Source: Zygnema cylindricum
Lineage: Eukaryota; Streptophyta; Zygnematophyceae; Zygnematales; Zygnemataceae
Assembly: GCA_037447655.1 (NCBI GenBank)
Contig: JBBHKE010000991.1
Location: 64,001 to 124,000, forward strand
Direction of reading: 5' to 3'
Length of the DNA stretch: 60,000 nucleotides
Made by a program: the position numbers and the translations under genes. Below the pieces are notes generated by a model. It saw nothing but the letters and a program-made list of their open reading frames with translations, was not told the origin of the DNA and ran no database searches. This document shows positions 22,490 through 32,960 of the stretch, in pieces. The stretch's first letter is position 1; each line of letters starts with the position of its first letter.

Positions 22490-22700
22490 CATGTCAGATT
22501 TTAGGGTTTATCTGCAAAATTAGGGTTTGGCCGCAGATTTAGGGTCCAAAATTAGGGTTTGGCCGCAGATTTAGGGTCCGGGCTGCAGATTTAGGGCCTT
22601 GTACGGATTTAGGGTTTTATTTTTGGAATTCTTAAACCTAGGTCAGCATATTACTGTCCCTTGGTTGCATATTTTTTGTTTTTGCAGCGTTGAATTAGGG
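22490..22700 (+). repeat. Telomere-like TTTAGGG cluster in F1
   Basis: About seven copies of TTAGGG within 130 bases, mostly as GCAGATTTAGGG or AATTAGGGTTTGG, plus one near 22694. It resembles plant telomere repeat units or telobox elements, interspersed rather than tandem. The F2 copy has the inverted form (CCCTAA) at 42430-42560, so the motif belongs to the element and is not a chromosome end. Confidence 0.65.
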
Positions 22701-23624
22701 TCTGTGAAACCCTTTTCCCTAATCCTACCTCCTGTCCAAGTTTATTTGCATTTTTTTCCTTTGTTGCCATATATCTTTTCTTTTTCCTTTGTGTGTGGAC
22801 ATTCATGAGTTGAGGGCCCGTGCGGTCGGGAGGACACTGGGAGGAGACCATTTTTGGAGGAAATTTTGGGAGCGGATTGTGAAGAGGATTCAAACTTTGG
22901 CGCTCTGCAAAGTCCCAGCTGCAACGACTAGCTGCGGCTCACCTTTGATAATCACAAGATTATTAAAGGTTTTTGTATGTATTTCAATGCCCTACGGGTG
23001 CAGGAGCGTCACGTCAAGTGTGGACACTCGTGTAGGGGATCGGTGTCGATTCGTTCTATTACGAACCTTTCTTTTTTAGCATTTGTATTTTCCTTGCTTT
23101 CCTTATATGCTATCTGGCCGTGAGTGGCCTTGAGTTTCCCTGTGACTATCTGGATTGGATTTTCTTTCATAAATCTTGCCGTGGGTGGCACTGTTTAGAA
23201 AATTTTGTGTTTGTGTCGTTGTAGATCTGCACTGAAAGGTGCCTAGATAGTTCTCTGCTTGTTTTTATAGATCTGCCCCTTTGGCCTTGCCCCATTGTTT
23301 GTAGGGTAGAGGTTTTGGTATTTCTACTTTTTGCTAGATCTGACCACCGGGTCTTGATAAAGATTTTGTGTGTTGACTTGTCTTATGTGGTTTGGCCTTC
23401 CATTTGATGCAACTTGATTAGGTCGTTCCATTTTTTCATAGTCGTAATCGAGGGTTTTCTCTTCGTTTATTCTCACGGATAGGGATAACCTACGTTATCA
23501 ATCCGGATCTACCCGCGGCGGGACAGTTTTCCGTCCACCGCAATTAGATCTTTCTAGCTTTCCCGAGGTTACGGACGCACCAGTTTCGGTTGCGGCCCAT
23601 AGATCTCCGTCAGTTCGGCCAGTA

Positions 23625-24980
23625 TTGACCACAGTCTCATCTTTATCCTCGGTTTTCTCTAGGTCATACCTAGATAGAACCGAAGAAGACTTTTTAGAGG
23701 AAATCTTTTTTCATCCTCTTACATTTCAATTTCCGGTTAGTCCAAATTTGGAACAACCAGTGCATCCTCCTTTTGACGACATGGCTTCCTCCTCAGAGGG
23801 ATCCATGGGTAGGAGGCAAATTATGTTTTTCCGGATTGAAGGATACCATGTCCTTATCTCATTTTCGCATGCTTTTTGACACAGAAATGGGCAACTTAGC
23901 CTTCCGATATCAAGACCGGTTCGACCTTAGGGTCCCTTTCTCTCTCCTCCGCCGATACCTTCGCGGTTCGGCTCTCACTTTATACACACGGAAGTATGAG
24001 AGTATGTGTCAAATGACGGAGCACACTCCATCTTTTGGAGGTTACCCAGCTGTCCCCAGCTAGGTAGAAATTCCCTACCAGGCAGTATTGGACGTTAATG
24101 GGGATGAGCTATATCCAGCCATCCCAAGATCAGCCAGGTAGAAATTCCCTACCAGGCAGCATTGGACGTTAATGGGGATGAGCTATATCCAGCCATCCCA
24201 AGATTCCTCAGCAGTATGCTGTGGCTGCCCGTGCAGCGGTTCCTGCTAGACCAAGAGGATTAATTCTTTTATGTGACCCATTATTGGTCATGTTCGACCT
24301 TCTGCAGGAAGAATACCGGATGCAAAATCCAGATCAGGTTAAGGAGTTGATGAACTTCAAACGTAGGCCTGGTGAGACGCCCCTGGATTACAAGCTTTAA
24401 TGGAGACCCTTCGCAAAGCATTACCGGCCCTTATGTCTGATGTAGAGGCTGTCTTAAAATTTGTGGGACAGTTTCTTCCTCAATATAAAATATTCTTTCA
24501 TACTCATCTTAGTCAAACATACAGGCTGAAATTTACCTTTGAGCAAGCGGCTGAATATGCGGTTAGGTGTGAGATGCAATCGTCGTGGTGGGATGCTCAT
24601 GAAAGTCCCGAATCTGATGGAAACCAATTTGACCAATCCCCACCACCTCCGAGGAACCCGTGGCCTTTTAATAGACCTCCAAAGAAGCCGGCCATCTGAA
24701 ACCTGCCATTTAATTTCGAAGACCGATTGTGTTTCTGATGTGGAAACACGGGGCACGATGCTTGCATGTGCCCAGATAAGTCGGCCACATGCACCCATTG
24801 CCAACGGAAAGAACATTATGTCCACCGTTGTCATGTTTAGGACACTAATTTTTTGTATCAGAATCAGATTCACAACGGTAGAATTCCTGCCCGTTCTGCC
24901 AAGCTAATTACTCCTCGTGCAGAGACCAAGAGAGAGGCGACTCCGCCTAAGATCTCTTGACGAGAGAGGGAAAAGGTCGA
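23625..24980 (+). pseudogene. F1 gag with two zinc knuckles
   Basis: Retrotransposon gag-like. Recognisable blocks: MSLSHFRMLFDTEMGNLAFRYQDRF (from 23851), SLLRRYLRGSALTLYTRKYE, LLQEEYRMQNPDQVKELMNF (about 24300-24360), GETPLDYKL, then 24400-24699 (FVGQFLPQYKIFF ... FTFEQAAEYAVRCEMQ). It ends with knuckles CF-stop-CGNTGHDACMC (about 24728-24765) and CTHCQRKEHYVHRC (24790-24832). A 74-bp tandem duplication (24062 and 24136) shifts the frame, and several stops are present. Length and order fit Ty3-type gag, but the family is not certain. Confidence 0.7.
24062..24206 (+). repeat. 74-bp tandem duplication within F1 gag
   Basis: AGGTAGAAATTCCCTACCAG... starts at 24062 and again at 24136; the copies differ at a few bases. 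As 74 is not a multiple of three it breaks the gag frame. F2 lacks it. Confidence 0.85.
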
Positions 24981-25039
24981 GTTAGAAGTCATGATGGCCG
25001 CATGATGAAGGAACAATTTGCTGCATTCATGGCCAAAAT

Positions 25040-26330
25040 GAAACCGAGTTCACGGGAATGGCAAGGACAGTCGTCCACATGCCATCGTTGGTCGGCCGAA
25101 TCCTCCGGGATTCTACTGTCCAACAACTAGCAGCTACTTTTGATAAAGGCTCGCCTGATCACAATCAAGATGGTAAATTACAAAATTCCCGTCTTCCACT
25201 TTCTTTCTAAAAAGAATCTCTCCCACCTCTACCAGACACAGCTTCCTCCATTGTGGCTGAAGCTCTCACCATTCTGGATAGTACCATACATGATGCACAT
25301 CGAGTAAAGGAACGGCTAAGTATCCTTTCTACCATGATTGATGAAGCCAGTAGAGCCTCTCCCTTTCCTAATATGGTTCCCAAAGCCTCTCCCCTTGTTG
25401 ATGAATTCGCTGCAGCCGCCGCTTTGAGGGCGTTGCAGCTGAACAGTAGTCTTTCAGTTATTCAATTAGTTACCGCGGATGAGCGCCGTGACCTTGATCC
25501 TCACATTAGTTTCTTGGACAATTCTCAAAACTCCTTCTCCGTTAATGGTGTTGCTCATTCTCTCCCTCTCATTTACTCCGGAGCCAAACCCGTGATCCTC
25601 GGATTCGGATTTGCGCTCAAGCTTGGTCTGACCGCTCACAAGCTTCAAGCCATGGCAACTCGCCTTCTCACTTAAGCCGGTACCACGGAGCCGGTGCTTG
25701 GAATCACCAAGGATCTGCTCACCTTTCGATTCTAAAACGGAACCGAGGGTGAGTCCATGGAAGTTTTTGTCCTAGCATTGGTCACCAAATAGAACGATTA
25801 CGAATGCTTAGTGGGACAAGATGTTATCTTCGGAATCGGTGGGGGAGTCGATATGCATGATCAGACCTTCTCCTACCGTCTCTCTAATTTTTTGGGACGC
25901 AAAATTTGCCTCCTTTTTGTTTTGCCCGCCAACCGTTGCCCACTATGGCACATTTGGCTTCCGCTCTCCCTGTATTTTCCAGTATCGACATAAGAGAGGA
26001 CAATTGCGACACCTCAAAAAATATCCTTTCAAACACCCTTTCATTATCGGAAATTGACATAGAGCCCAATCCTCTCCTCGACTCGCTTCAACTCTTGGAT
26101 ACTTTTGACACCAATGTCCCTTCACACATTCTCCCTATGGTTGACATCCATACTGACGAGATGTTGAGTTTGCAGAGAGTGTATACATGTACAGGTGGTG
26201 ATCAAGGGTTCCACATGGAGTGCCCTGCTTCTCCATTTTCTTTTAACCAGGCTGACCATTGCTTCCGCCATGGCTGTTCTAGGCTTCGGTTGTGTTGGCC
26301 AGCTCCTCCTCAAGCTAAGGAGCCCGGGGG
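25040..26330 (+). pseudogene. F1 retropepsin-like domain with C-terminal extension
   Basis: 25253-25675 encodes a helical linker (VAEALTILDSTIHDAHRVKE) and then SFSVNGVAHSLPLIYSGAK with PVILGFGFALKLGLTAHKL. This matches the retropepsin pattern of a strand, D-S/T-G-A, and an alpha segment ending in LGL, but the catalytic Asp is Tyr here. After two stops the flap-side segment ends NDYECLVGQDVIFG (about 25795-25840), the retropepsin LxGxD motif. 25906-26330 continues open (LDSLQLLDTFDTNVPSHILP). The extension has no RT-like motif. The F2 copy has D-T-R-A, confirming the domain. Confidence 0.65.
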
Positions 26331-26529
26331 GGGGAAGTATTGGGTCCACTTCACTCTAGGGGGAGTATTTTTCCCCTTTTCTCTTTGGGTCATTTTCACC
26401 TTTATTCCTTCTCATGGTGCATATATTTTTTTTCTTTTAATATTTATTTTTGCTGGTATATATGTTGGTGATCATGACTTTGCCTGTTGTGATATATTTT
26501 AGCTTGCTTGCCTCTCATGCATGACAGCA

Positions 26530-27195
26530 GTCATGCCGCATCGTGTCGGTTGCCTGTGCGCAAGATACCATGCCCACACGCGCGATATTCGGCGCGCGCA
26601 CTATATAATGCACTAACGCGCGGTATTTCGGATGCACTCGCAAATTTCGCATGCACGTGCAGTATTCTGCATGCACGCGCAATTTTATGCATGCACACAC
26701 GCTTTTATGTTGTTTCATTCGCACGTGCGATTTCACGTCGATTAATTTATTTTCACGTTTGGTTGTATAGTACTTATTTCGTGCGATACCTTTCATTTCG
26801 TGTGTAGGTCCACGATTTTCGAAGTATGGACGCGAAATATTGTTTGGGCAATGCAGGGCGATTTCCAGAATGTTTCTTGCAATATATGTTTCGTTTCATG
26901 CGTGTGCACGCGATTTCGAGAGTATCGACGCAAAGTATTGTTTGGTGGTGAATCGCAATTTCCGAGAGTATTGGCGACGCTTCGATACCTTCTATTTATT
27001 TAAGTCGCGAACCCATGTAGGCTCGCGCATACATGTAGTAAGGGAGGGTTTTTACCCTTGGACAGTGGATTTTGTTAGGCGTACGGCAAGCGATGTTGTC
27101 CGCCTATTGGCCAACATCTTAGTTAGTTTCATGCATGTAAAGTATGCTAGACGTAGGCTAGTTTCGCTAAGGCCTAGCGTAGCCCCTTGTAACAT
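26530..27195 (+). repeat. 3' terminal repeat of F1, truncated
   Basis: Matches 20790-21440: TCATGCCGCATCGTGTCGG, the Z-DNA-prone repeats, AAGTCGCGAACCCATGTAGG near 27002, and the end CTAGCGTAGCCCC. It is cut before the inverted-end block. A purine-rich stretch (CTCTAGGGGGAG, about 26358-26370) lies 160 bases upstream and could be the polypurine tract; the intervening 160 bases are unexplained. Confidence 0.6.
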
Positions 27196-27201
27196 GGTTA
27201 C

Positions 27202-27345
27202 AGAATTGGGTACTTAGTAGTTAGGGCTAGGCTGCTATAGTTGCGATTTCAGAGCAGCGCAGTTGCGATGCCAGAGCAGCGCAGCTGCGCAGTTCTGAAA
27301 TCGCAACTATAGCAGCCTAGCCCTAACTACTAAGTACCCAATTCT
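27202..27345. repeat. Foldback: 52-bp perfect inverted repeat, 40-bp loop
   Basis: Arm 27202-27253 (AGAATTGGGTACTTAGTAGT...) is the exact reverse complement of 27294-27345. The loop holds two copies of AGAGCAGCGCAG and the palindrome GCAGCTGC. It abuts the end of B2 (27349) within 3 bases. No copy was seen elsewhere in the window. Confidence 0.9.
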
Positions 27346-27348
27346 ATA

Positions 27349-28396
27349 TGCAATTCTGTGTCCTCCATTGGACCACAGAATACAGGAAGCCTCTAGATAG
27401 TATTTAACTAACCCACTTTAAGCCACAACCACTGCTGCCCAAGAAGGCAAACTGACAATTTGACTGCACCCCTGTGTAGCCTGGACTCCCCTGAGTCCGT
27501 AGAAAAAAGAATCACTGAAAACGGCCAACCAGGCGATAAGTTATAGGGTGGCAAAGATGTCAATTTATACAAACTCTCTGAGAGAGAGGACTATCTACCT
27601 AAATTTTCCTAAGTCCTAGTTTTTCCTAATTCCCTCTCACAGCTCCTATCTACTGCCTGTACGAACCAATCACAAAACTGTATAGTACTAGAAAGTACTA
27701 CTGCTGATGTACTTTCTGTACGGCCTCTGTACGACAAGGCCATTAGTGGACGCGTGTATACTTTCCACTCATCCGTACGTTCCTCGGAATTCCCGCGACC
27801 GAATGATGTCTCCCCACGTGGCGCCAGGTGATGCCACGTCACTAAATGCCAAAGTGACCACTCCGGGATTTCGGCGATGATGTGCGCCGTTGGATTATAT
27901 GCGAAACGTAATCTTGGCCGGAATAAATACTTGCGCGATATTTGTTCCGATGTAGAAATAAAATGCGTGGTATCCGTTTTGAATTAGCGTCGTACGACGT
28001 ACTTTATAAAACTGTATATATGTACGCCGTAAACAGTTTTAGTTAAATGAACTTTATCCTTTCGAACTAAATATATATCTATCACATACCATAGCACTTA
28101 GCATTGGTCCTAGTCTATTAGGATAAAGCTGACCGCTACCGGTCGATTTGACGAACCGCAGGTACCGGGATCAAATCTCTGGTCCGTCAAGTATATTTTT
28201 AGTAACCTACTAAAAATAGCTGTCTGTTGAACTAAGGCAGCCATGGATCAACCTCTCTCTCTTTCCTTCAGTGACTACAACAAGTATGGGGGCTAGAGAG
28301 CGGAGGTGGAGGCAGGCTGTCCGTCCTTTTTCTTTTTCCTTTTATAAAACCATATTTAAACCTAGAAAATACTCTAGAAATCTATAAATTTCAACA
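27349..28396 (-). repeat. 3' LTR of B2, 1048 bp
   Basis: Minus strand: begins TGTTGAAATTTATAG at 28396 after the polypurine tract and ends ...GAATTGCA at 27349, carrying an orphan gag start (ATGGAGGACACAGAA). It contains a type-2 tRNA-like module on the plus strand at 28118-28185. Confidence 0.88.
28118..28185 (+). other. tRNA-like module in 3' LTR of B2, type 2
   Basis: GGATAAAGCTGACC and GGGATCAAATCT are spaced about 40 bases, 211-278 bases from the LTR start, antisense to B2. The 5' LTR of the same element has the type-1 sequence instead. Confidence 0.45.
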
Positions 28397-28413
28397 CTCC
28401 CCTTATTTTCTAG
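28397..28413 (-). other. Polypurine tract, B2
   Basis: Minus strand CTAGAAAATAAGGGGAG, identical to the tract of B1 at 9266-9282, directly before the 3' LTR. Confidence 0.75.
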
Positions 28414-29894
28414 TCTAATTTTAATTTTTCTTTCAACCCGCATTTTTCCCGACAATATTTTAGTTTAGGAGAGGGCACAGGTTTGGTCATCATGTCAGCC
28501 ACCATTTCTTCATCAGGTCTATACACAAGATTTAGAATTTTATTTTCAACTTTTTCTCTTACGAAGCTTAATCTTATGTCCATATGTTTTGCTTTGAAAT
28601 GGTGTTTTGGATTGGCTGCAATTGCAATTGCAGCTTGGTTATCGCAAAAGATTTCATGCACTCCCTCCTTCATAAATCCCAGTTCTTGTAACAATGATTT
28701 CACCCACATTAGTTCTTTTACAGCAGAACACGACGCCATATACTCAGCCTCCATAGTAGACTGAGCAACCACCTTTTGTTGCTTACTGCTCCAACAGCAA
28801 GCACCTTCCCCCACATACAAAACATATCCAGAAGTGCATCTTCTCATAGGTGCATCCCCATAACTGGCGTCACTCCAAGTGGTGATATCAGTATGCTCCC
28901 CTCCCAAATGCAACCATAACTCTCTAGTTCCCACCAGATATCTCATGACTCTCTTCGCTGCCTCCCAATCTCTCTTCCTAGGATCATTAAGACTCCTACT
29001 GAGTACTCCAACTGCTGCCGCTATGTCCGGCCTGGTATAGTTCATAAAATAGATTAAGCTTCCTACGACCTGTCTATAAGGAATAGACTTCATGAACTCT
29101 CTCTCCTCTAGACTCATCTGATCGTCTAAGATCATCACTCCTCCTTCTACACTCCCATCACTTACTTTTTTCAAGTCCATGGGAGTGGTACAACTGTTAG
29201 CATTTTCCATCTGGAATTTCTCAAGCATATTACCTATTGCTTCTTTCTGAGTAAGTCTGATAATCTTCTTCCCTCTATCTCTCTCCATTTGGATCCCCAA
29301 AATATATTTTGCCTCCCCTAAATCCTTCATATCAAATCTACCCCTAAGATCTTTCTTTAGCCTATTGATATTATCTAAAGACTTACTTAACACAAGCAGA
29401 TCATCCACATAAATTGCAATAAAAATGACACCATTCTCATCTTCAAACATATAGATAGAATGGTCAGAGCTGATCCGGATGTATCCCAGATCGGTGAGAA
29501 ACTCATCTAGTTTCTTGTTCCACTGTCGCGGAGCCTGTTTCAGTCCATATAAGGACTTTATGAGCCTGCACACTTTGCTCTCTTCTCCTTCTTCCACAAA
29601 CCCCTCGGGTTGCCTCATAAAAATTTCTTCCTCTAACTCACCATTAAGAAAAGCTGTCTTAATATCCATCTGGTGAATTTCCATGTCTTCCGCTGCGGCC
29701 AGACTGAGGAGAATCCTTACCGATGGGAACCGAACAACTGGAGCAAAGGTCTCCTCATAGTCAATCCCCTCTTTTTGGGTGAACCCCTTTGCTACCAATC
29801 GAGCCTTATACCTCTCAATTGTATTATCTGGGTTCAGTTTTAGTTTAAATACCCATTTACATCCAATAGGTTTTCTGTCTGGAGGGTAATCCGC
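28410..29894 (-). pseudogene. B2 reverse transcriptase and RNase H
   Basis: Open from the MITE edge (29894) to 28410. Copies element RNA to DNA and removes the RNA strand in cytoplasmic particles. Motifs in order on the minus strand: [93 protein letters not shown] (YVDD at about 29401-29412), DMKDLGEAKYILGIQ, MNYTRPDIAAAVGVLSRSL, WSDASYGDAPMRRCTSGYVL, STMEAEYMASCSAVKELMWV, CDNQAAIAIAANPKHHFKAK, HMDIRLSFVREK. All expected catalytic residues are present. Only the MITE cuts it from the upstream polyprotein. Confidence 0.92.
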
Positions 29895-30097
29895 TACACC
29901 TTGAATCGTTATTAGCGTATAGAAATTATTAGTGTAAAGAAAAAATTAACGTCATTCATTCTAATTTAGTGCAAGGAGACGTGGCAGATTATGGTCCACT
30001 TTCCTAAATAGTGTATTTTATTTTATTTAAGGTATCAATGTCAAAATTTTGGGGTGCCGATATAGCGTACATAAGGCTAATAACGATTCACGGTGTA
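29895..30097. mobile_element. MITE M1 in B2 RT (TACACCG family), TA duplication
   Basis: 203 bases with inverted ends: TACACCTTGAATCGTTATTAGC on the left and the complement of TACACCGTGAATCGTTATTAGC on the right. B2 sequence on the two sides joins cleanly across one TA (WEL codons into the DYPPDRK segment), which proves insertion with a TA duplication. TA targets are typical of Tc1/mariner-type MITEs. Related ends occur at 48839-49459, 49463-49685 and 51150-51371. Confidence 0.9.
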
Positions 30098-32285
30098 GTT
30101 CCCAAGTATTTGCTTCCATGATAGAAGCCATCTCATCATTTATGGCTCTAATCCATCTTTCTTTCTCTGGACTATTCACTGCCTCTAAGTAAGACTGAGG
30201 CTCATCTAGGTGAGATAGCTTAGTTACCTTATGGGCAGCTTGTTTTTCCTGTATCCTTTTGCTGCTCCTCCTTCCTCCCTCAAACTCCGAAGCTGGAATG
30301 GATGGAAGTCTTGGATTTCTTCTCACTATCTCATCGGCTCCCCTGTCCATAAAAACCGTATCTTGTCCCGCTTCTTCCATCTCCTCGAAGTCCATAGGAG
30401 TATGTGAGGTTTCCGGTGAGTCTCCTGTATCTTCGATCTCCCCTGAATCTGTAATCACAGTTTCACTCATGTCTTTTTCGGGAACGACTGAGTTCTCCTC
30501 ACTTTCGGACTCAAATCTGATCCTTATCTTCTTTGTATATTTGAAGGGGTCAAATGACTTCCCTTCATCCATGACAACTAAGTGTTTGACCAGAATGATA
30601 TCTTTCTTTGCTAAGTCATAGACTCTATATCCCTTAACATCCTCATCATATCCCACAAAGTATCCAGGTTTTCCCTTAGCATCTAGTTTCCAGTTTTTCC
30701 TATCCGTGTCAAGACTGTAAACTTGGCTACCAAATACTTTAAGGTGTGAGATATCTGGTTTCCTTCCAACCCATCTCTCATAAGGTGTCACTCCCTTTAC
30801 AGCTGAGGTAAGGACTCTATTTTTAATATAGTTGGCACAATTCATTGCCTCTGCCCAAAATCTCTTTCCTATTTTCTTGTCTGCCAACATACTACATGCA
30901 CTATCTCCTAGTGTTCGATTCAACCTCTCAGCTACCCCATTTTGTTCCGGGTTATATGGTACAGTTTTCTGGTGTTGCACTCCCTCATCTCTCAGATATT
31001 CCTCAAACTGGTTAGAGGTATATTCCCCCCCATTATCACTCCTTATCCTCTTAATAGGGGTTTCATGCAACTTCTCGCTCCAAGCTTTATATTCTTTGAA
31101 GTAAGTGGATGCTTCAGACTTATTTTTCAGAAAGTAGACTCTAGAGTATCTAGACCAATCATCAGTTATTGTCATCATAAACCTCTTTCCTCCAACCGAA
31201 GGTACTTTTGCAGGTCCCCAAATATCTGTGTGGACCAAATCTAACACTTTCTCACCTCTATATGTGGCGGCTTTGGGAAAGGGAAGTCTGTGAGCCTTAC
31301 CTTGAGCACAACCACTACAATCATCCATTATTTCATTATCCCCAAACTGAATGCCATCTACTACCCCAAGCTTTTTCATTTCCCTTAACCTATCAAAATG
31401 CACATGCCCCAAACGCTTATGCCAAATCATCACCTTAGGAACACCAACATAGTAAGCATTCTTCTTTTCATTACTCAAGTTAAGCCTAAACATTCCTTGG
31501 CTACCTTTATCTGCTGTGAAGTAAACTTCATTCCCATACTTAGCTGTAAAGACTCCCTTCCTGGTGAAGGTATCAAACTCTTTGTCATCTAACACAGACG
31601 TAGAGACAAGATTTTTACTCAACTGAGGAATGTAAAGTACATCTGAGAATGTAAGTATAGAGGTCTTACCCTCCACTAAGACTTTCAGATCTACTGATCC
31701 CACTAGATCTGTAGTAACCACTCTCCCATCCCCATACTCTATCTCTACAGTAGGAATCTTTCGTAGCTTAGTGAAGAGTTCTTTATCACGGCACATATGC
31801 ATGGATGCACCTGAGTCGATGATCCATCCTTCCTGTGGAGCTTCCCGAATTGCTCCAAGGGCACACTTCTGCCTCCGAGGGATCTCCTTCTCCTCCAGAC
31901 TCTCGTCAAGAAGAAGCTCCCCATCCTCCTCAGATGACTCATCCTCGATTTCTCCTGACACTTTTGTAACCACAAGTGCCTTTTTCTTCCATCCGGAAGA
32001 ACCCCCTCCACGGTTTTCTTGGAGCCTCAACTCTGACAACTTGACACAATCTGCAATAAAGTGTCCCGGCTTTTTGCAATAATGACAAAGACCCTTTGGG
32101 GGCCTCTGTCCCCCAGAATTATCTCTTTCCCCTCTATAAGGTTTCTTCGGATCCTTCCCCCATCGGTCCCCTCCTGCTGCTAGAGCTTGAATGCTCTTTC
32201 CTCCTCTCCTAATCTCTATTGTGTTTTCCTGCACAAGTATCATCTTGACTACTGTGTTCCATTTCCATGAACTATCAGGCATTCC
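30098..32285 (-). pseudogene. B2 gag C-terminus, protease and integrase
   Basis: Open reading frame on the minus strand, in frame with gag upstream and RT downstream. It contains a basic segment WKWNTVVKMILVQENTIEIR, the CCHC knuckle CHYCKKPGHFIADC (about 32055-32095), an acidic linker, protease GWIIDSGASMHMC (intact DSGA, near 31800-31835), MIWHKRLGHVHFDRLREMKK ... CSGCAQGK (integrase zinc domain, about 31300-31430), and DDE residues in HTDIW, RSDNGGEYTS and VAERLNR. The linker PRLPSIPASEFEGGRRSSKR precedes RT. The frame as it stands runs into the MITE and ends at 30027. Catalytic residues appear intact. Confidence 0.92.
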
Positions 32286-32960
32286 TTATACTCGGTACAC
32301 TATGTTTTCGAACTCATCTGGTAATTTCATGATAAGGGTGTTAACTTTCATTTTCATTGTACCTGTCCACCCGGCACTTTCCATTTCCATATACAAACAA
32401 GAAAGATCATTACAGTAATCTAACATCTTTCCTCCTTTGTAAGTGTAACTCAATAGCTTTTGCTCAGCCAACTGGAGCTCCTGAATAGTTCCAGCTCTAT
32501 AAATCTCCACCAAACTCTCCCACAATTCCTCTGCCTTGTAAATGTGAAGATGAGGAGTGGCCAAACCTTGAGTGAGGTGCCTCAAAATGAAGTTCTTGGC
32601 AGCCATGTTTACATCCTCCCACATTTGAGTATCGTTCTCCACGGTCTTCACAATTGCCGCTCCCGATACTGTGGCAATAGGAGTAAGGGGTGTCTCCTTC
32701 CCTTTCCCCTTTTCAGACACACTGCTGTCTCCATCATCTGCCTCCTCCGCCGAGGCAGCCGTTGTTGCAGGAAACCTTACTCCCCCAAATCTTGGTGGAG
32801 TTCCTAAAGGTGGACGTTTCACTTGTCCATTGACGATACCCCAGTATCGTTTTTCACACAAAGCTCCCATCATCATGGCTTCCCAATAGATGAACCCAGA
32901 TCCATTGAAGGTAGGCACCCTAGAGGGTGGGCCCATAACCTGAAACTTTGTGTCCTCCAT
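32286..32960 (-). pseudogene. B2 gag N-terminal part (TAA stop within)
   Basis: Starts MEDTKFQVMGPPSRVPTFNG with its ATG at 32960, 20 bases inside the 5' LTR, and reads across the primer site. Residues about 25-50: GFIYWEAMMMGALCEKRYWG; then a low-complexity acidic segment; then the gag core with ELWESLVEIYRAGTIQELQL and GGKMLDYCNDLSCLYMEME. A TAA at 32286-32288 follows ENIVYRV, and the same frame continues with GMPDSSWKWN. The stop is probably a mutation; fragment J has an open codon there. Confidence 0.88.
32926..32940 (-). other. Primer-binding site, half-tRNA(iMet) type, B2
   Basis: Minus strand GGTTATGGGCCCACC is a 15 of 15 match to the complement of the initiator tRNA-Met anticodon arm (GGUGGGCCCAUAACC) and follows the LTR with no gap. 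It encodes gag residues V-M-G-P-P. Confidence 0.85.

Larger units (their letters stand above)
20789..23100 (+). repeat. 5' terminal region of F1 (putative LTR)
   Basis: Non-coding. In order: GC-rich alternating purine-pyrimidine repeats (20800-21000); a segment repeated at 26530-27190 (to about 21440); a block bounded by 27-bp inverted repeats (21469-21968); AT-rich DNA with homopolymers (21970-22440); a cluster of TTTAGGG-like motifs (22490-22700); and the sequence GTGGACACTCGTGTAGGGGATCGG near 23020. All parts recur inverted in F2 (41800-43728). The LTR end is not resolved. Confidence 0.5.
20789..27195 (+). mobile_element. Non-autonomous gag-protease LTR-like element F1
   Basis: A block starting TGTCATGCCGCATC at 20789 recurs directly at about 26530 (TCATGCCGCATCGTG) and inverted at 43728, consistent with terminal repeats. 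Between them lie gag with two zinc knuckles (about 23625-24980) and a retropepsin-like domain (about 25500-25850), then about 470 bases with no reverse transcriptase, RNase H or integrase. The second copy, F2, has the same content. This is the architecture known as TR-GAG. The 3' repeat is truncated near 27190. The inner border of the 5' repeat and the primer site were not found. Confidence 0.65.

Noticed and set aside
22490-22620. True telomere or interstitial telomere array
   Set aside because: Motifs are interspersed, not tandem, and the same pattern recurs in F2, so it belongs to the element.
30259-30621. Plus-strand frames across B2 (also 28483-28764 and 31771-32082)
   Set aside because: Antisense shadows of the B2 gag-pol frame.
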